A DNA stretch of 64,000 nt from Ravibacter sp964562455 (GTDB lineage Bacteria > Bacteroidota > Bacteroidia > Cytophagales > Spirosomataceae). Of the stretch, positions 60,964 to 64,000 are shown piece by piece. A program made the translations under genes and the position numbers. Within the stretch, counting starts at the first letter, position 1. Each line of letters opens with the position of its first letter. The stretch covers positions 38,697-102,696 of the forward strand of contig CAZLTN010000008.1 in NCBI GenBank assembly GCA_964562455.1, written 5' to 3'. The notes beneath the pieces were generated by a model. It saw nothing but the letters and a program-made list of their open reading frames with translations. It did not search any database and was not told the origin of the DNA.

Positions 60964-62306
60964 CCCAGCGACGGAAAAGACATCCCCTTGATCCGGCTGT
61001 AAAGCTCTACGGCATACAAATCGGTCATCCCTGACACGAAGTCCAGCACCGCTATAATTTTCGAGTATGGATCAGTATGGTCTGTATAGAACTGGCGCGG
61101 TATCAGGTCTACCAGCTTTTGCTGATAGGAAGTCTTTTTGTCGTTTACATAAGCCGGGATAAACTCTTCGAGGAGCCCGCCAATCACCTTATATCCCGCT
61201 ACCTCTATCTGTACCACAGTCGGATGATTATAAATCTGCTTCCGGGAGATCTCTTTGATCCGTTTAACAGCGCCCAGGTACGGTTCTGTAACTTTGTCGA
61301 TAAGCGCAAAGTTGAAATCGCCCTGCAGCAGCGCCGCCTGCTCGTTGTAAAAGACATCGGAGCACTCCGATATCAGCTTACTGATGGCCTTAGCCCTGAG
61401 CAGGCCTATTTTAGCTTCATAGTCGTCAATACTTTCCAGTCGTTCCTTCATCCGGGAATCGTTGCACACGGGTAGCAGGAGGTCTTCCACTTCGCGGTAA
61501 GAAAGTATTTTAAGCCGGTGAGCATCTTCGAGGTCAATAATATTATAGCAGATATCGTCGGCTGCCTCGACCAGGTAAACCAACGGATGCCGCTTATATG
61601 CCAGATACGGGCCCTCCACCTGCTCCAGCCCCAGCTCGGTAGCAAGTAACCTGAAGTCGTCCTGCTCCGCTTCGAAGAAACCGTATTTTTTTTTGTAAAT
61701 CAGGGACTTATCATGTCCTTCTATGGAAGCACAGGGATATTTCGCAATAGCCGCAAGGGTCGAATAAGTCAGGGAGAAACTGCCCTGCCCTTTGCCTTTG
61801 AAGGAATGTGTCAGAATTCGGAAAGCATTGGCATTACCTTCGAATTTCGTCAGGTCGGACCATTGTTGCTGAGTGACTTCATCCCGGAATTTCATACCTG
61901 CGCCTTCCTTGAAATAATGCGAAATAGCAGACTCCCCCGAATGTCCGAATGCCGGGTTTCCCAGGTCGTGGGCCAGGCATGCCGAGGCCACTATGTTCCC
62001 GGCCTCGCTGATCAGTGGAAGCTGCTGGTCGACGTCCGGGTTTTCTTTCCTGAGCCTGTTATAAAATATCCTTCCCAACGACCTTCCGACACTAGCAACT
62101 TCCAGGCTGTGTGTCAACCTGTTATGCACAAATATGCTACCCGGCAACGGAAATACCTGGGTCTTGTTTTGAAGCCTTCTGAAAGGAGAGGAAAAAATCA
62201 ACCGGTCGTAGTCACGCTGAAATTCCGATCTTGCTTCTTCATGATCAAGAGAAGCTGCCTTTGTGCTGCCCCATCGTTTTGCCGATAATAGCTGTTCCCA
62301 ATTCAT
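60960..62306 (-). CDS. dgt: Deoxyguanosinetriphosphate triphosphohydrolase
   Basis: 448 residues. HD-domain pattern: FRRLQNKTQVFPLPGSIFVH, NRLTHSLEVASVGRSLGRIF, ACLAHDLGNPAFGHSGESAI and VEAADDICYNIIDLEDAHRL supply the His, His-Asp and Asp ligands. It releases triphosphate from dGTP and related dNTPs. Its stop codon lies within the period-8 array; the kinase-like gene starts 175 bases downstream on the same strand. Confidence 0.95.
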   Translation of the reverse strand: MNWEQLLSAKRWGSTKAASLDHEEARSEFQRDYDRLIFSSPFRRLQNKTQVFPLPGSIFVHNRLTHSLEVASVGRSLGRIFYNRLRKENPDVDQQLPLISEAGNIVASACLAHDLGNPAFGHSGESAISHYFKEGAGMKFRDEVTQQQWSDLTKFEGNANAFRILTHSFKGKGQGSFSLTYSTLAAIAKYPCASIEGHDKSLIYKKKYGFFEAEQDDFRLLATELGLEQVEGPYLAYKRHPLVYLVEAADDICYNIIDLEDAHRLKILSYREVEDLLLPVCNDSRMKERLESIDDYEAKIGLLRAKAISKLISECSDVFYNEQAALLQGDFNFALIDKVTEPYLGAVKRIKEISRKQIYNHPTVVQIEVAGYKVIGGLLEEFIPAYVNDKKTSYQQKLVDLIPRQFYTDHTDPYSKIIAVLDFVSGMTDLYAVELYSRIKGMSFPSLG

Positions 62307-62403
62307 TTGTCCTGACTTTACCGCGCAAAACTAACAGGATAAAGCCTTTCTGCAAACGGCAGATCTCATGAGAAAGATTTTGAGTGAAGAAACGGGAGCG
62401 CCC

Positions 62404-62458
62404 CTTGAGCGGAATCGAAGGAGCGTACCCTGAGCGGAGTCGAAGGGAGTCGAAGGGT
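62404..62458. repeat. CCTGAGCGGAGTCGAAGG-type dispersed repeat, about 2.5 copies
   Basis: CTTGAGCGGAATCGAAGG (62404-62421), CCCTGAGCGGAGTCGAAGGG (62428-62447) and a partial AGTCGAAGGG copy. It lies between the divergent dgt and transporter genes. A sequence of this kind is a common intergenic repeat in Bacteroidota genomes. Confidence 0.7.
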
Positions 62459-62511
62459 TAAGCAGTAAAAAGAAGGCTGCCGTTGCTTTGGAAAATTAAA
62501 AGCCTCTTTAC

Positions 62512-63747
62512 ATGAACTCATCCGGCTCAGTTCCGCATCAGCCTGCAAAATTCACCGAAAGCAAATATATCGTCACACTGGTGTTTGTTACCTCCCTGTT
62601 TATGCTGTGGGGCATAGCCATGACGATGGGCGACGTACTCAACAAGCACTTTCAGAACGTACTGGGTGTAAGTAAGTCTGAGTCAGGCCTGGTCCAGTTT
62701 TCCATTTTCGGCGCCTATGCCGTTATGGGGATCCCTGCGGGGATTTTCATGAAGCGTTTCGGCTACAAAAATGGCGTTCTGCTCGGGCTCTCGTTATATG
62801 CGCTGGGCGCTTTTCTCTTTACACCGGCTGCAAATGCGGGTTCATTCGGCTTTTTCAGGTTTGCGCTTTTTATACTGGCCTGCGGATTGGCGACGCTCGA
62901 AACCGTTGCCCACCCGTTTGTTGCCGGCCTCGGTCCGCAACCCACCAGCGATCAGCGAATCAATTTTGCTCAGTCCTTTAATGGCCTCGGAGCAGTTATC
63001 GGCCCGCTCATCGGCGGGTATTTCATTCTTAATGTTGCAGACGGAGCCAGCAATGACCTGACTTCCGTTAAGCTCCTTTACCAGGTAATCGGCGGGGTCA
63101 TCCTGCTGATTGCGATTGCCTTTTCACTTGTCAGGGTACCGCCGGTACAAAATGCGCACGCACCTGCGACCGGAGATGAAGCGGGTTACGGTGAGCATGC
63201 AAATTCCCTCAACCGCCCCCATTTCAAATGGGCTGTTGCGGCACAGTTCTTCAATACGGCGGCGCAGGGAGGCACCTGGGCTTTTTTCATCAACTACGGA
63301 GTAGAAAAAATGCATCTGAGCGCCCAGGATGCAGCCTATTACTTTGCATTAAGCATGGTGCTGATGATGGTCGGGCGCTTTATAGGGACTTTCATGATGC
63401 GATTTATTGCGCCGAACAGGCTCCTGGCCGGTGCTGCCCTTGGAAACATCATTATGTGCATACTTATCGCCCAAAACTTCGGCTGGGTTTCTTTTGTTGC
63501 CCTGCTCATGCTCAATTTCTTTTTCAGCATTATGTTCCCGACTATTTTCAGCCTCGGGCTTAAAAACATGGGAGAAAAGACCGAACAGGCCTCGTCATTC
63601 CTTGTCATGGCGGTTGTAGGCGGTGCATTATTTCCGCCTGTAATGGGAAAACTCGCCGACGCGGACATCGCCCAGGCATATTACCTGCCGATTATCTGTT
63701 ATGCGGTCATTTTTGCTTTCGGCTACCGGTTTTACAGAAACAGGTAA
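62512..63747 (+). CDS. MFS sugar transporter, FucP/GluP type
   Basis: 411 residues, twelve membrane segments. VTSLFMLWGIAMTMGDVLNK, then VQFSIFGAYAVMGIPAGIFM, GLATLETVAHPFVAGLGPQP and INFAQSFNGLGAVIGPLIGG are the family signature. FucP-type permeases bring in hexoses (fucose, glucose, galactose) with protons. A link to the GH32 or maltose-phosphorylase genes is possible but not shown. Followed by a REP-like palindrome at 63775. Confidence 0.93.
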   Translation: MNSSGSVPHQPAKFTESKYIVTLVFVTSLFMLWGIAMTMGDVLNKHFQNVLGVSKSESGLVQFSIFGAYAVMGIPAGIFMKRFGYKNGVLLGLSLYALGAFLFTPAANAGSFGFFRFALFILACGLATLETVAHPFVAGLGPQPTSDQRINFAQSFNGLGAVIGPLIGGYFILNVADGASNDLTSVKLLYQVIGGVILLIAIAFSLVRVPPVQNAHAPATGDEAGYGEHANSLNRPHFKWAVAAQFFNTAAQGGTWAFFINYGVEKMHLSAQDAAYYFALSMVLMMVGRFIGTFMMRFIAPNRLLAGAALGNIIMCILIAQNFGWVSFVALLMLNFFFSIMFPTIFSLGLKNMGEKTEQASSFLVMAVVGGALFPPVMGKLADADIAQAYYLPIICYAVIFAFGYRFYRNR

Positions 63748-63774
63748 TATCTTACATAATAATACTGATGATGA

Positions 63775-63793
63775 AGCCGCAGGCCCTGCGGCT
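63775..63793. repeat. REP-like palindrome after the sugar transporter
   Basis: AGCCGCAG-GCC-CTGCGGCT, 8-bp stem and 3-nt loop, in the opposite orientation to 48423 (TGA precedes it where TCA follows there). Confidence 0.75.
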
Positions 63794-63894
63794 CTGCATG
63801 CGGCATCTGAAGATGCTTTCATTTGGTATATGAGCTTTTAAAAGTTTAATTTTGGAGATCGGAGTCTGAAAATAAACACCATCTGCTATCACAG

Positions 63895-64000
63895 TGCAGG
63901 GAGAAGAATCTGTTTGGTCGGATTTTAAAGCTGGTAATCGGGTTGCCTACGAACAGGTGATCAGGGATTATTACCAGGATCTCTATGCCTATGGTATCCG
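63895..64000 (+). CDS. ECF RNA polymerase sigma factor, N-terminus (partial)
   Basis: 35 residues from a GTG at 63895, cut by the window end. EESVWSDFKAGNRVAYEQ and DYYQDLYAYGI match region 2 of Bacteroidota ECF (FecI-like) sigma factors. Such genes usually precede an anti-sigma factor and a SusC/SusD or TonB receptor pair, which would lie beyond the window. Confidence 0.8.

Overview
The window is a chromosomal stretch of a member of the Bacteroidota, probably from the Sphingobacteriia/Cytophagia/Chitinophagia side. Evidence: two TonB-dependent receptors with carboxypeptidase-like N-terminal domains, DUF4374, DUF5686 and DUF4369-TlpA proteins, the MurF-alanine racemase fusion typical of this phylum, TAnnTTTG-type -7 boxes, and start sites without strong Shine-Dalgarno sequences. 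It is a draft scaffold: two runs of exactly 100 N (52589-52688 and 57421-57520) both lie inside tandem repeats, so they look like assembly breaks of unknown real size. I saw no rRNA, tRNA, CRISPR array, prophage or insertion sequence.

Layout. 1-2425: end of an unknown gene, a DUF1080 protein, peptide deformylase and an omega-amidase-like enzyme. 2472-7235: a probable iron/siderophore uptake locus (DUF4374 lipoprotein, TonB receptor, divergent PchR-like AraC regulator). 7239-14256: etfAB, a TPR protein, a TauE/SafE exporter, divergent gatC/gatB, a TlpA-type thioredoxin and proC. 14259-20743, minus strand: an outer-membrane barrel protein, a Tat-exported oxidoreductase, a large unrecognised 594-residue protein and a Bcr/CflA exporter. 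21144-29819: DUF805, a GH32 fructan hydrolase, an EamA transporter, a broken Uma2-family gene, an M3 peptidase and ClpB. 29964-37264: murF-alr, DUF2147, an acyl-CoA-flavoured operon (SDR, thioesterase-ACBP fusion, DUF4442), then a SnoaL-like/GNAT/nitrilase operon.

37292-39400 is a GT-C-type membrane protein. 39565-44068 is a heavy-metal (probably copper) module: HYC_CC_PP-like protein, TonB receptor, HMA-AraC regulator, HMA protein and NlpE-META lipoprotein. 44069-47852 (minus) joins nadD to a maltose phosphorylase/beta-phosphoglucomutase pair. The rest carries a VOC protein, a second Gfo/Idh oxidoreductase, a DUF5686 protein, prolyl oligopeptidase, mgsA, a thioredoxin-like protein, a NuoI-type ferredoxin with a long repeat tail, YccF, an RsmB-like methyltransferase, a kinase-like unknown, dGTPase, a FucP-type sugar transporter and the start of an ECF sigma factor.

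Most unusual points: (1) a perfect 95-bp inverted copy of the EamA gene's 3' end sits inside the Uma2 gene and destroys it; (2) the NuoI-like protein ends in a long FRPTMKPK repeat tail with exact 75-bp units; (3) a hotdog thioesterase is fused to an acyl-CoA-binding domain with its ligand residues intact; (4) an uncharacterised 347-residue protein shows the ordered residues of a protein-kinase-like fold; (5) period-8 and period-7 degenerate intergenic repeats and a REP-like palindrome family recur between ordinary genes, in two cases supplying the stop codon of the upstream gene.
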